A stretch of 64,000 bases of DNA from Chromohalobacter sarecensis (GCF_023061135.1 NZ_JAKGAN010000001.1:598362-662361), one strand, 5' to 3'. Numbered from the stretch's first letter, positions 51,453 through 60,897 are shown. Notes: generated by a model from the letters alone, not told the origin. A program made the numbers and translations.

Positions 51453-52532
51453 ATGAAACAAATCTTCGAAATCTATTGGCTGCGGTTCTATGGGTGCCTT
51501 GCCGTTTTCCTCTACCACCTGCTTGATCGGGTCAACCAGTATGCCGATAACGTCTATCTCGACCTGACGCGTTTATCCACTGTACTGGGAACGCCGACGT
51601 TCATCTTCATTTCCATTTTCCTGTTCACGATACGCTACGGTAAGACCATCCCCGCAGGCTTTCTCAGGCAACGGGTCAAGTACCTACTGATACCGTATAT
51701 TACGTATGCGATTATCTATTCGGTATCCGAGTACTGCCTTGCGGAGGGGCATTCTCTGGATCCAGGCTATGGCCAGCTACTCGTCAATTATCTGATCTAC
51801 TGTGACTGGCACGGCTATTTCCTGCTGATCGCCATCCAGTTCTATGCGTTCTACTGGTGTTATATGCGCTATGACCTGGGGCGTTATCTCAATGCGACCG
51901 TCGGCGTGATGATCGGCACGCTGATAAGCATGCTTTATTGGGGCAGTACAACGGCTCTGGACATTACATTGCCGGGGTATCTGCTCTGGGTAATTCCCAT
52001 CGGTTGGTTATACATCTTCTTTTTCGCCATTCGTGTTGCCCGCCAATACTACTACGATAGGCTGGATAGTGGGCTGGGTCTGCGAGGACAAGCAGCGTTG
52101 CTGGCCGTCTCTTTCATGGTGATGATCGGCGTGGTCCTCATGACCGATATCGAACTTTCCTCGAAAGAAGCTTGGGTCATGCCTCTTTTCCTGCTGTTCA
52201 TCGGCGTAACGATGCGACTGTTCAAGGGACGAGGGGCGCCCGCATTCGTGAGGATGATCAACCGGCACTCATTCGGCATCTACCTGTCTCATCCGATATT
52301 TTTCGGTATCTTCGAGGTCATCAGTCAAAAATTGGACTTCGGATTGATCGGCTACACCCTGCTACTCGGCATCGTCGGTTTTCTGTGTTCGCTTGGCCTT
52401 AGCGCCCTGGCTAACAGGCATCCGCTGAGCGGTCTGATCATGGGCCGCCAGCTTCGGATCGGTGCCGCCGCCGGCGTTTCATCTCAAACCGCAGCGCATG
52501 CTGACCGTCAATATAATCTGAGAGTAACGTGA
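51453..52532 (+). CDS. Acyltransferase family 3 membrane protein (IcaC/OpgC-like)
   Basis: 359 residues with about ten hydrophobic segments; it opens with IYWLRFYGCLAVFLYHLLDR, the R-x10-H pattern of acyltransferase 3 family proteins that O-acylate surface sugars. The middle has FLRQRVKYLLIPYITYAIIYS and the C-terminal part NRHSFGIYLSHPIFFGIFEVI. It resembles IcaC-type enzymes. A Shine-Dalgarno AGGTGG is very close to the ATG. Base composition is clearly lower in GC than the genes around it, and it sits in a remnant-rich stretch, both signs of recent acquisition. Target polymer unknown. Confidence 0.8.
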   Translation: MKQIFEIYWLRFYGCLAVFLYHLLDRVNQYADNVYLDLTRLSTVLGTPTFIFISIFLFTIRYGKTIPAGFLRQRVKYLLIPYITYAIIYSVSEYCLAEGHSLDPGYGQLLVNYLIYCDWHGYFLLIAIQFYAFYWCYMRYDLGRYLNATVGVMIGTLISMLYWGSTTALDITLPGYLLWVIPIGWLYIFFFAIRVARQYYYDRLDSGLGLRGQAALLAVSFMVMIGVVLMTDIELSSKEAWVMPLFLLFIGVTMRLFKGRGAPAFVRMINRHSFGIYLSHPIFFGIFEVISQKLDFGLIGYTLLLGIVGFLCSLGLSALANRHPLSGLIMGRQLRIGAAAGVSSQTAAHADRQYNLRVT

Positions 52533-52752
52533 AGGTGGCCACGGGTAACGGCTCGTGGGGCGCGTAAAGGTATTCCGGAAATCGCCATTGATAGCTGTGA
52601 TGGGATAGGTATGAAAGAGCCTTTCCATGGCCGGTGATGACGCGGAAAGAAGGGCGAGTCGCGTTGATTGAGTTGGATGTCGCAGAGAAGACAATGATCC
52701 GTATGTAGGTACTTACCATGGCTGCGAATTTCAACAACAAGTGTGATTCGCC

Positions 52753-54495
52753 ATGGTCTATACCGCTGCCATCGTGCTGAGCCTCATCGGCTACTTCATT
52801 ATCGGCAACCTGGCCGGCCGCCGGGTCAAGGATCTCGACGACTACTTGGTCGCTGGGCGTAACGCTCCCACGCTGATGATCCTCGGCACCTTGGTCGCCA
52901 GCTACCTGAGTACCAGTGCCTTTCTGGGCGAGACCGGTTTCGCCTACGATGGCTATCCCTTTGTCATGCTGATCTTTGCCGCTATCAGCACCTCGGGCTG
53001 TCTACTCGGCGCGCTGGTGTTCGGTCGCTACCTGCGTCGTAGCGAGGCGCTGACAGTGCCGGAGTTCTTCGGCAAGCGCTTCGCTTCGAAGCGCGTGCAG
53101 ATGATCGCCGGGCTCACCACCGTCTTTGGCCTGGGTGCCTACCTGCTGGGCGTGATGCAGGGCGCCGGCATCATGTTCGAGGAACTCACCGGGCTGCCTT
53201 ACTGGACCGGGTTGGTACTGGTGTGGCTCACCTACACGGGCTTCATTCTGTACTCCGGTTCCCAGGGCGTGGTGCTAACCGACACCGTGATGTTTGTGAT
53301 TTTCGCTGTCGCCGCGGTGGGCGGCTCGCTCTATATCATCAGCGATCTCGGCGGCTGGTCGGGGGTGATCGAGGGCTTGCTGGCGCAGTCCGACAAGCCC
53401 GATATCGCACTGTGGCATGGCGTGATCGAAGGCGAGGGAGCGACCTTCTCTTCGCCAGGCGAGGCGCTCATCTGGGGGCTGACGCTGGGGCTGGTATGGG
53501 CCACGGTGCTGGCGGCAAGCCCCTGGCAGGCGAGCCGCTATCTGATGGCGCGCAACGAACACGTCGTGATGCGTTCGGCGATGCTCACCGCCGTGGTGCT
53601 GGCGATCTTCTACGCGCTGATGATGATGACCGGCGCGGCGATCAACCTCTACGACCCGACGCTCGACGACGAGCGTGCCATGGTGTGGGCAGCGCTCAAC
53701 GTGCTGCCGAGCTGGCTCGGTGTGATCATCCTCACCGGGGTGTTTGCCGCTGGTCTCTCTTCCTGCTCGACCTTTCTGTCGATCATCGGCTTCAGCCTTG
53801 CCCACGATATCCTGCCTTCTTCGCGCAACGAGCGCAGCGCGATGCGGGCGAGCCGTATCGGTGTGCTGGGGGCCGGGCTGGTGGCGCTGCTGCTGGCGCT
53901 CTTCCAACCGCCGGCGGTGATGGCAGTGGTGTGGTTCGCCGCGACGCTGTTCGCCTCCTCCTGGGGGCCGGTGGCGCTGATGAGCATCTGGAGCCGTCGG
54001 ATTACCGCCGCCGGTGCCGGCTGGGGCCTGGGGGTTGGCTTCGTCGGCAACTTGATCCTGTCGCTGATGGAGCAAGCCGAGTGGGTCTCGCTACCCGTCT
54101 ATCTCCACCCGGTGTTACTGAGCACTCTAGTGGCGCTGGTGGCGATCGTGGTCGCCTCCAAGCTGACCCGCGTCAGCCAGGCAGAGAGTGAGTACCATGC
54201 CTTCCTGCATCGCAGTCCGGTGGAGAACGAGCGCAGTTGGGCGGCTGTCAGCCGCCGGGTAGCCGTGGTAACCATGCTTACTGGCGTCGCGGTGGGAGCC
54301 TTTCTGTGGTGGCATTATGCCGACTCGCTGGCGGCGCTGGCCGGTCGCTTCGGTGTGGCTGATGACGTGGTGACGGGTGCCTACCTACTGGCGACGGGTT
54401 GCGGCGTCATGCTGGTCATCGCCGGCGCGGTGGGCTTCTGGCTGGTGAGAGCACGCAGTGCAGACGTCGGTAGCGCCCGAATGGCGAAGTCCTGA
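52753..54495 (+). CDS. Sodium:solute symporter (SSS family)
   Basis: 580 residues, about 13-14 hydrophobic segments. SSS features: LDDYLVAGRNAPTLMILGTLVASYLSTSAFLGETGFAY (the Na2-site region), LTVPEFFGKRF, and GVIILTGVFAAGLSSCSTFLSIIGFSLAHDI. It probably imports a carboxylate or related solute with sodium. No Shine-Dalgarno is visible before the ATG, and 220 bases of uncertain origin separate it from the acyltransferase gene. It converges on the PD-(D/E)XK gene. Confidence 0.85.
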   Translation: MVYTAAIVLSLIGYFIIGNLAGRRVKDLDDYLVAGRNAPTLMILGTLVASYLSTSAFLGETGFAYDGYPFVMLIFAAISTSGCLLGALVFGRYLRRSEALTVPEFFGKRFASKRVQMIAGLTTVFGLGAYLLGVMQGAGIMFEELTGLPYWTGLVLVWLTYTGFILYSGSQGVVLTDTVMFVIFAVAAVGGSLYIISDLGGWSGVIEGLLAQSDKPDIALWHGVIEGEGATFSSPGEALIWGLTLGLVWATVLAASPWQASRYLMARNEHVVMRSAMLTAVVLAIFYALMMMTGAAINLYDPTLDDERAMVWAALNVLPSWLGVIILTGVFAAGLSSCSTFLSIIGFSLAHDILPSSRNERSAMRASRIGVLGAGLVALLLALFQPPAVMAVVWFAATLFASSWGPVALMSIWSRRITAAGAGWGLGVGFVGNLILSLMEQAEWVSLPVYLHPVLLSTLVALVAIVVASKLTRVSQAESEYHAFLHRSPVENERSWAAVSRRVAVVTMLTGVAVGAFLWWHYADSLAALAGRFGVADDVVTGAYLLATGCGVMLVIAGAVGFWLVRARSADVGSARMAKS

Positions 54496-54595
54496 GCGGT
54501 TCTCTTGGCGCTGATGGTGAGGAAGCCCTCGACCAGTCGGATTGTCAGCCACTCGGATGGCTAGTCACTGGACTGACGCTTCCTCATTATTGGCT

Positions 54596-55744
54596 TCAGA
54601 CCTCGGTCAACAAGGCTGCTTTTTGCCGGACTTCATCGGTCAGCGTCTTCAGGGCGTCATCGTGCTGCAGCAGCTCGATCGCATCACAGACGGCGCCGCG
54701 AATCGCGTCGCGCTGTTCTTCCATGGTGGTCGTCCCGCGCAGCACGTCGAGCAGGGGTGTCTCCAGGTACAGAGGATGATGGCGATTGGCCGGGCGTTCC
54801 TCGAGGTGATCGTAGAAGTGCCAGCCCCGGTGAGGCGTCCGCTCGCGAAGCTGTTGTACGAGTCGCCGATAGCTCGGTAGTTGCGGGTAGATGTCGTGCA
54901 GCTTGACCGAGAAGTCGAGAATGACGTTCAGCATCACCCGGTCGGTATACCGGTTCTGCACCAGGTGGTCGCGCCCGTCGAGAATCACCCCCACGAACAG
55001 CCCCGGCATCCAGTGAAGGGGCCCACCGGCGGGGATCAGCTCGAACCCCAGCCGGCCCCAGCGCGTCTTGGGGCTGCGTCCTTCATAGCGCTCCGCGAGC
55101 GGCCATTCCTCGTACGCCAGCGGTGTCAGAGCATCCGCCAGTTGCTCTGGAAAACGCCACGCCACCGGGTAGAACGCCACCGCCTGATGGCTGATCGGCG
55201 CCGCCGGATGCAGCCCCTCGTGTCGTAACAGGGCCAGGAAGCTGGCGATATGAAAGTGCTCCGCCGGGTCGCTCAGCGTTTCGTGGCGTGCCTCGAGCAG
55301 TTTGTACACGTCCTCCCAGCACAGGCAGCCGTGCGCTTCCGGCCGATGCTGACCGGTATTGGCGGAGACCACGATCACCCGCGCGGACTTGCCGGGAAAC
55401 TCCGACGCCGCCAGTTCGCGATACTTGTTCACCTGCTCGGCCGAGAGCGGCGCATGCACCTTGTGCTCGAAAAGCAGTGCGCCGCCCGGCCACTGGGCGA
55501 GCATATCGAGGCGCGCGCCGGGATAGGGCGTTTGTGTGTCCCAAGTGATGTCCTGATCGGCATTGGGCAGATCGATGCGATCCGCCTCCGGCACGCGCGC
55601 CATGACGGTGTCGAGAAAGGCATCGGCCACCTCGCGGGAATTGCGGAGCAGCCAGGCGAAAATCTCGGTGAGGTAATCCTCGAGACTATCGCGCCCTTCT
55701 CGGGGGCGATAGCGGCGGAGGCTGACCAGCAGGGAGTCGTCCAT
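54596..55744 (-). CDS. PD-(D/E)XK nuclease superfamily protein
   Basis: 382 residues from ATG 55744 (MDDSLLVSLRRYRP), preceded by AGGA 8 bases upstream; a start at 55780 adds 12 residues. The N-terminal part carries the nuclease core: LEDYLTEIFAWLLRNS, GARLDMLAQWPGGALLFEHKVHAPLS with the D-x12-ExK catalytic pattern, and a following QVNKYRELAAS helix. The remainder is family-specific. Such proteins are often orphan nucleases in variable regions. Its 3' end is duplicated as a decayed fragment at 50.9-51.1 kb, so the locus has been rearranged. Confidence 0.82.
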   Translation of the reverse strand: MDDSLLVSLRRYRPREGRDSLEDYLTEIFAWLLRNSREVADAFLDTVMARVPEADRIDLPNADQDITWDTQTPYPGARLDMLAQWPGGALLFEHKVHAPLSAEQVNKYRELAASEFPGKSARVIVVSANTGQHRPEAHGCLCWEDVYKLLEARHETLSDPAEHFHIASFLALLRHEGLHPAAPISHQAVAFYPVAWRFPEQLADALTPLAYEEWPLAERYEGRSPKTRWGRLGFELIPAGGPLHWMPGLFVGVILDGRDHLVQNRYTDRVMLNVILDFSVKLHDIYPQLPSYRRLVQQLRERTPHRGWHFYDHLEERPANRHHPLYLETPLLDVLRGTTTMEEQRDAIRGAVCDAIELLQHDDALKTLTDEVRQKAALLTEV

Positions 55745-56078
55745 CGATGCAGTCCTGGCAGTAAAGGGAAGGGGCGCCATGTGTCACGGCGCGAAAGGCG
55801 CGTAAAGGTACCTTGTAAAGGTGGCGATCCCAAGCCCGGTGGTCATTGTGAAGGACCATTACGAAAAATCATTGCGAAAGACCATCGCGAAGAAGCCATC
55901 GCTCCCTCCTGACCTGCACGCCTCGACCCCCCGTTCATCGCCAGCACAAGCGCCAGACGTTCGTGTTTAGACAAAAGTCTTTCTAGGCGCGATACAAAGT
56001 GAATGCTAGTATATCAGTTGGCTCCTGAAGGGAGCCTTCGATGCCAGCGCCTGTATCAGCTAACGGGGAGCACAACAA
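55745..56078. other. Upstream region of the second TRAP operon
   Basis: 334 bases without a supported gene. It contains a four-unit 13-base tandem repeat (55844-55895), a small dyad AGACAAAAGTCT (55969-55980) and an AT-rich stretch around GCTAGTATATCAG (56005-56017). These are plausible sites for the GntR regulator encoded downstream and for the dctP promoter. Confidence 0.5.
55844..55895. repeat. Four 13-base tandem repeats upstream of the TRAP operon
   Basis: Units CATTGTGAAGGAC, CATTACGAAAAAT, CATTGCGAAAGAC and CATCGCGAAGAAG follow each other without gaps. Just upstream GTAAAGGT occurs twice (55802-55809 and 55815-55822), also 13 bases apart. Confidence 0.75.
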
Positions 56079-57083
56079 ATGACATACTCACTCTCAGCCA
56101 TCATAGGCCGCACTCTGGTGGGTTCCGCTTTGATGGGAACGGCCATGTTTGCCGGACATGTCTACGCACAAAGCACAGCAACCATCAAGGTCGCGAGTTA
56201 CTTCGCGGAAGAACACCCTCAAAACGTGGCTATCCGCGAAAAATTCAAACCGTATGTCGAAAGCCATTCCGACATGCAAGTAAAGATCTATCCGAATAGC
56301 TCGCTCGGTGATGAGCGGCAATACACCAATGGGGTAAGAACCGGCAGCATCGAAATGGCGATTGCTGGAATGGGGTTGCAGACAGCCAAGCCGCAAATCG
56401 GCTTTCCTGAGTGGCCATTCTTGTTCGAAGACTATGACCAAGCACAGTCCATGCTTAATGGGCCGGTTGGTGAGAAGGTCGATCCCTATTTTCGTGAGCT
56501 TGGTGTAGAGCCCTTGGCGTGGACAGCGAATGGCTTCCGTGTTTTCTCGAGCAAGGAAAAAATCGACAGCATGGACGACTTCGATGGTTTCAAGCTGAGA
56601 ATGCCCAACCTGGAACTGTATGTGGAAGTGGGTCAGGCGTTAGGCGCCAACGTGCAGACCATGGGGATGTCTGAAGTCTACCCGGCGCTCGAGCAGGGGG
56701 TGATAGACGGACAGGATAACCCTCTGGCCACACTTTATCGCTCAGGGTGGTACGAAGTGCAGAACAATGTGCTGGAAAGCCGGCACATGTTCAGCCCCAA
56801 CGTGTACCTGATGAACCAACAGTTTTACGACAACCTGAGCGATGACGAGAAAGACGTCATCCAGGAAGCCTCTCGCCAATCCATGGAGTTGGAATGGAAG
56901 CTAATGCGTGAGTCCGCTTCAGAGATCAAAAAAGAACTCGAAGAGTCTGGGCTGGAAGTGACAGAACCGAGCCAAGAGCTTCATGACGAAATGGTAGAAG
57001 CAGTGCAGCCGATCTATGACGATTTCTACAGTCAATATGATTGGGCTGAAGACATGGTGAACATGGTGCGTGAAGGTTCATAA
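56079..57083 (+). CDS. dctP: TRAP transporter solute-binding protein (DctP family)
   Basis: 334 residues. Signal peptide (about 1-30, ending VYAQ), mature protein beginning STATIKVASYFAEEHPQNVAIREKF. The DctP carboxylate-binding arginine lies in FDGFKLRMPN, followed by EVYPALEQGVIDGQDNPL. GGGGAG precedes the ATG. First gene of dctPQM, which leads into a 2-hydroxyacid oxidase gene, so a 2-hydroxyacid such as lactate, glycolate or mandelate is the likely ligand (inference). Confidence 0.9.
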   Translation: MTYSLSAIIGRTLVGSALMGTAMFAGHVYAQSTATIKVASYFAEEHPQNVAIREKFKPYVESHSDMQVKIYPNSSLGDERQYTNGVRTGSIEMAIAGMGLQTAKPQIGFPEWPFLFEDYDQAQSMLNGPVGEKVDPYFRELGVEPLAWTANGFRVFSSKEKIDSMDDFDGFKLRMPNLELYVEVGQALGANVQTMGMSEVYPALEQGVIDGQDNPLATLYRSGWYEVQNNVLESRHMFSPNVYLMNQQFYDNLSDDEKDVIQEASRQSMELEWKLMRESASEIKKELEESGLEVTEPSQELHDEMVEAVQPIYDDFYSQYDWAEDMVNMVREGS

Positions 57084-57155
57084 CGTTTGTCATGTATATG
57101 CCATGCGAACTCCAGTAGTTCGCATGGCCAAACCGAGTGGATAAGGGGTGGTTTT

Positions 57156-57674
57156 ATGTCGATGACGACCTTGTTCGGTTTCTTGAAAAAATCCATAAGG
57201 CTAGCCATTGCCGTTGCCCTGGTGCTGATGGTGGGGTTCGTTTTTACCAATGTCGTTCTCCGCTATGCCTTCGATAGCGGGTTGACATGGTCCAGTGAAG
57301 TAGCGCGATACCTCTTCGTATGGGTCGTGTTCCTGGGATCCATCCTCGCCGTTGTCGAACATAGCCACCTGGGCGTGGATATCCTGGTACGCCACATTCC
57401 CGGCTGGCTTCAGAAGCTGCTTTTCTTGCTGACGACGGCCCTGATCGTGGCGGTAATGACCCTCGTGGTCAAAGGGCTTCTGGTCCTGATCGAACTGAAT
57501 GTGGGGATTACAGGGCCCGCCACCGATATCCCCATCAACAATTACTACTATGCCGGCATGATCGCGGCCATTCTGATATCTGCAGTGATGGCATACCAAG
57601 CGTTGAGCTTTGTTCTGACCGGCCGCAATGGCCCCACATGGGCATATGATCATGATGAGGGACCCACGTCATGA
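57156..57674 (+). CDS. dctQ: TRAP transporter small permease (DctQ family)
   Basis: 172 residues from ATG 57156, which has AAGGGG upstream; a longer frame to 57087 starts in the dctP 3' spacer. Four hydrophobic segments, and the family motif LTWSSEVARYLFVWVVFLGS is present. It overlaps dctM by 4 bases (ATGA). Confidence 0.9.
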   Translation: MSMTTLFGFLKKSIRLAIAVALVLMVGFVFTNVVLRYAFDSGLTWSSEVARYLFVWVVFLGSILAVVEHSHLGVDILVRHIPGWLQKLLFLLTTALIVAVMTLVVKGLLVLIELNVGITGPATDIPINNYYYAGMIAAILISAVMAYQALSFVLTGRNGPTWAYDHDEGPTS

Positions 57675-58951
57675 TGGTCGTCGTCTTTCTTGCCGTGCTG
57701 TTCTCGTTGATGTTGATCGGCATGCCGATCGCCTTTGCCATGCTCAGCTCCGCCGTGGTGATGATGTGGACCCAGGACATGTTCAATGTCACGACACTGG
57801 CCGAGCACTTCATCACCGGGGCCAACAGCTTTGCCTTGATGGCCATTCCCTTTTTCATCCTGACCGGCGAGATCATGAATGCCGGGGGTGTTTCCAAGCG
57901 CATCGTCGACTTTGCCTCGTCACTGGTGGGCCATGTGAAAGGCGGCCTGGGCTATGTCGCCATCGTGGCCGGTGTGATCTTTGCCGGGTTATCCGGCTCC
58001 GCCGTTGCCGATACCGCAGCGCTGGGTTCGATCCTCATTCCCATGATGGTGGCGCAAGGCTACGAGAAGAAACGCTCGACCGCGCTGGTGGCGTCCGTCG
58101 GCATCGTGGGCACCGTGATTCCCCCAAGCATCCCCTTGATTCTTTACGGGGTCGTGGGCGGCGTCTCGATTACCGGATTGTTCATGGGCGGCATCGTGCC
58201 CGGGATTATCATGGCGATCGGCATGACGTTCACCTGGTGGCTGGTCGCGCGCAAAGCCGATACCAAGCGGCTCGAGCGTGCAAACTGGCAAGCACGTCTT
58301 CACAGCTTCAAGCGTGCCTTCTGGGCCTTGCTGTTGCCCCTGATCATCATTGTCGGGCTACGGGGCGGCGTTTTTACACCGACCGAGGCAGGTGTTGTCG
58401 CAGCGGTATACGCTTTCGTTATCAGTCTTTTCTACAGAGAAATTCGCCTAACACAGCTTTTCGATGTGCTCACCAACACCGCGAAGACCACGGCCATCGT
58501 GATGTTGATTGCCTCGGCGGCCATTGTCACGGCGTATGCAATCACGGTAGCGCAAGTTCCTGCCCAGATCGCAGCAGGGCTTACGAGCATTACCGATAGT
58601 CCGACGCTGATGCTCTTGATCATCATGGTCATACTGCTGCTGTTCGGCTGCGTGATGGACATGACGCCCGCCGTGCTGATTTTCGCCCCCGTGCTGATTC
58701 CCGTGGTCGAGCAGGTCGGTATCGATCCTATCTACTTCGGTGTGGTGATGATCATCAACCTCTCCATCGGCTTGATTACACCGCCGGTCGGCACGGTGCT
58801 CTATGTGGGCTGTAGCATCAGCCGAATCAGCATCATCGATATTTCGCGTGGCATATGGCCGATGCTTCTGATGTACGTGGCGATCCTGTTTGCACTGATC
58901 CTCTTCCCCGAGATCGTGACCTACCCCTTAAGTATTCTGCACAACGGTTGA
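57671..58951 (+). CDS. dctM: TRAP transporter large permease (DctM family)
   Basis: 426 residues, family size. Motifs: GMPIAFAMLSSAVVMMW, FILTGEIMNAGGVSKRIVDFA, GLSGSAVADTAALGSILIPMM, GTVIPPSIPLILYGVVGG and LFGCVMDMTPAVLIFAPVLIPV. Main membrane subunit of the importer, translationally coupled to dctQ. The 2-hydroxyacid oxidase gene starts 14 bases after its stop. Confidence 0.93.
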   Translation: MMVVVFLAVLFSLMLIGMPIAFAMLSSAVVMMWTQDMFNVTTLAEHFITGANSFALMAIPFFILTGEIMNAGGVSKRIVDFASSLVGHVKGGLGYVAIVAGVIFAGLSGSAVADTAALGSILIPMMVAQGYEKKRSTALVASVGIVGTVIPPSIPLILYGVVGGVSITGLFMGGIVPGIIMAIGMTFTWWLVARKADTKRLERANWQARLHSFKRAFWALLLPLIIIVGLRGGVFTPTEAGVVAAVYAFVISLFYREIRLTQLFDVLTNTAKTTAIVMLIASAAIVTAYAITVAQVPAQIAAGLTSITDSPTLMLLIIMVILLLFGCVMDMTPAVLIFAPVLIPVVEQVGIDPIYFGVVMIINLSIGLITPPVGTVLYVGCSISRISIIDISRGIWPMLLMYVAILFALILFPEIVTYPLSILHNG

Positions 58952-58965
58952 ATGATGGAGCTGAC

Positions 58966-60165
58966 ATGAAAAGAAGTATGCTGCGCGGACGGCGCTACGA
59001 TCAGGCACTGAGCATCGCGGAGCTTGCCGAGATCGCACGCCGACGACTTCCGAACTTCGTCTATGAATACATTCATGGTGGTGCCGACGACGAAGTCAGC
59101 CTGCTGAACAACCGGGCCGTCTTCAACCGCTACCGGTTCACGCCCAAGACGCTGACCGATGTCAGTCAGCGGGATCTCGGCCGAGATCTGTTGGGCCACC
59201 GGGTGAGCATGCCGGTCGTGATCGGGCCGACGGGGTTCAACGGCATGGTCACCCAGGACGGGGACTCCAAGTTGGCCCGTGCTGCGGCGGACCGTGGGAT
59301 TCCGTTCACGCTGAGCAATGCCTCGACTGAGCCGCTGGAGGAGATCGCCAAGGTCCCCGGTGGGCGGCCATGGATGCAGATCTACTTTTATCGCGACCAT
59401 GATTACGTAGAGAAGCTAGTCAATCGCTGTCGGGCGTCGGGCTACGACACCATCGTCGTGACGACGGACAGCGCCATCTACGGCAACCGGGAGTGGGACA
59501 CGCGCAATTACGCGCGTCCCTTCGTGCTCAACTGGCGCAACAAGCTGCATGTGTTGAGCAGGCCCCGCTGGATGAAGGATGTGCTGTATCCGCATGGCGT
59601 GCCGACCTTCAAGAACCTGGGGGACCTCCTGCCGCCCGAGGATTCCTCCGTGCAGGGGGCGGCCGCCGAGATAGGCAAGCACTTGATGCCTTCCCTGAAC
59701 TGGGAAGACATTCGCTGGCTGCGGGATAACTGGTCTGGCAACTTGCTGATCAAGGGCATCCTGTCGGTGGAAGAAGCCTGCACGGCGGTGGAATACGGTA
59801 TCGACGGCATCGTGTTGTCCAATCATGGTGGACGCCAACTGGACAGCTCCGTCTCGCCGATGGAGATTCTCCCCGAAGTCAGGGCAGCCGTCGGCGACGC
59901 ACTCACTATCTTGCTGGACGGTGGCTTCAGGCGCGGCAGCGATATTCTCAAGGCGGTGCTTCTGGGAGCGGACGCAGTTCTGCTCGGCCGCACGACACTC
60001 TACGGACTCGGTGCAGGCGGCCAGGCGGGCGTCGATCATGCGCTTGGCTTACTGTACAAGGAGATGGATCGCACCCTGGGGCTTCTCGGGTGCAGCAACC
60101 TGCAGGAGCTCGACCGCTCCTTGATACGCGATGCGTGCGCGCCGCAAACGGTTAGCCCCGCATAG
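58966..60165 (+). CDS. FMN-dependent alpha-hydroxyacid oxidase/dehydrogenase
   Basis: 399 residues from ATG 58966 (GGAG 6 bases upstream). TIM-barrel flavoprotein of the lactate dehydrogenase (LldD)/mandelate dehydrogenase/glycolate oxidase family. Visible landmarks: LPNFVYEYIHGGADDE, VVIGPTGFNGMV, YDTIVVTTDSAIYGNREWD, LIKGILSVEEA with the FMN-binding lysine, LSNHGGRQLDSS with the catalytic His and Arg, and DGGFRRGSDILKAVLLGADAVLLGR. It oxidises a 2-hydroxyacid to the 2-oxoacid. Its place directly behind dctM indicates that the TRAP system supplies its substrate. Confidence 0.92.
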   Translation: MKRSMLRGRRYDQALSIAELAEIARRRLPNFVYEYIHGGADDEVSLLNNRAVFNRYRFTPKTLTDVSQRDLGRDLLGHRVSMPVVIGPTGFNGMVTQDGDSKLARAAADRGIPFTLSNASTEPLEEIAKVPGGRPWMQIYFYRDHDYVEKLVNRCRASGYDTIVVTTDSAIYGNREWDTRNYARPFVLNWRNKLHVLSRPRWMKDVLYPHGVPTFKNLGDLLPPEDSSVQGAAAEIGKHLMPSLNWEDIRWLRDNWSGNLLIKGILSVEEACTAVEYGIDGIVLSNHGGRQLDSSVSPMEILPEVRAAVGDALTILLDGGFRRGSDILKAVLLGADAVLLGRTTLYGLGAGGQAGVDHALGLLYKEMDRTLGLLGCSNLQELDRSLIRDACAPQTVSPA

Positions 60166-60228
60166 GGCGGAAGGGTAGGATGGGCGGTAACAGAGCGTAA
60201 TCGGCCGCGTCAGCCAGGAGCCAAAAGC

Positions 60229-60897
60229 ATGATGAAAGGGGTGCAGGAACGGTCGTCGAGTGATCGTGCTTATAGCGATATACGCGACAAGATCATCACC
60301 ACCGTACTGAAACCCGGTGAAAGGATTCATGAAAAAGCGCTGTCGGAAGAGTTCGGCATCAGCCGCACGCCGATTCGCGAAGCCCTGATGCGACTGCGCT
60401 ACGACGGCTTCGTCGATATCTTCGCCCAGCGCGGCACCTTCGTGACGCCCATCCGCCTCGATGTCATCAAGGCGGCCCACTACACGCGCTCGGTACTGGA
60501 ATGCGCCCTGATACGCGACGCCGCCGTGCAATGCAGCGACCGCGATGCTCGAGATCTTTACGATAACCTCGAGCATCAGCGGCTCGTATATCGGCAGGGG
60601 CAATACTACAAGATCGAAATCCTCGACGAAGAGCTTCATCAAAAGATTGCCGACATCGCTGGGCGACCGTCAGTGTGGCAAATCATTTACCACGTTCAGT
60701 TGCATATCAACCGAGTCCGGATGCTGTTTCTCAACGAAGAACGCGTGCCCGCGATCGTTGAGGAGCACACGCGGATTATCGACGCCATCGCCAACCGCGA
60801 TCCCGACGCTGCGGAAAGCGCCATGAAAGCGCATTTGCAGTACATGGACGAGAACATTCAGAAGCTGGCCGAAAGCTACTCGGAATATCTTTCTTGA
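60229..60897 (+). CDS. GntR-family regulator (FadR/FCD subfamily)
   Basis: 222 residues: winged HTH (about 10-75; LKPGERIHEKALSEEFGISRTPIREALMRLRYDGFV) and an FCD effector domain with the metal-binding pattern ELHQKIADIAG, EEHTRIIDAI and AMKAHLQYM. AGGAG lies 10 bases before the ATG. It follows the hydroxyacid oxidase gene by 63 bases and probably represses the TRAP-oxidase operon until the hydroxyacid is present, as LldR-type regulators do. Confidence 0.9.
   Translation: MMKGVQERSSSDRAYSDIRDKIITTVLKPGERIHEKALSEEFGISRTPIREALMRLRYDGFVDIFAQRGTFVTPIRLDVIKAAHYTRSVLECALIRDAAVQCSDRDARDLYDNLEHQRLVYRQGQYYKIEILDEELHQKIADIAGRPSVWQIIYHVQLHINRVRMLFLNEERVPAIVEEHTRIIDAIANRDPDAAESAMKAHLQYMDENIQKLAESYSEYLS

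Noticed and set aside
52438..52740. 100-codon - strand frame overlapping the end of the acyltransferase gene and its spacer
   Set aside because: No recognisable family and no Shine-Dalgarno; it overlaps an intact gene for about 95 bases. It may be a decayed fragment, but the evidence is too thin to list.
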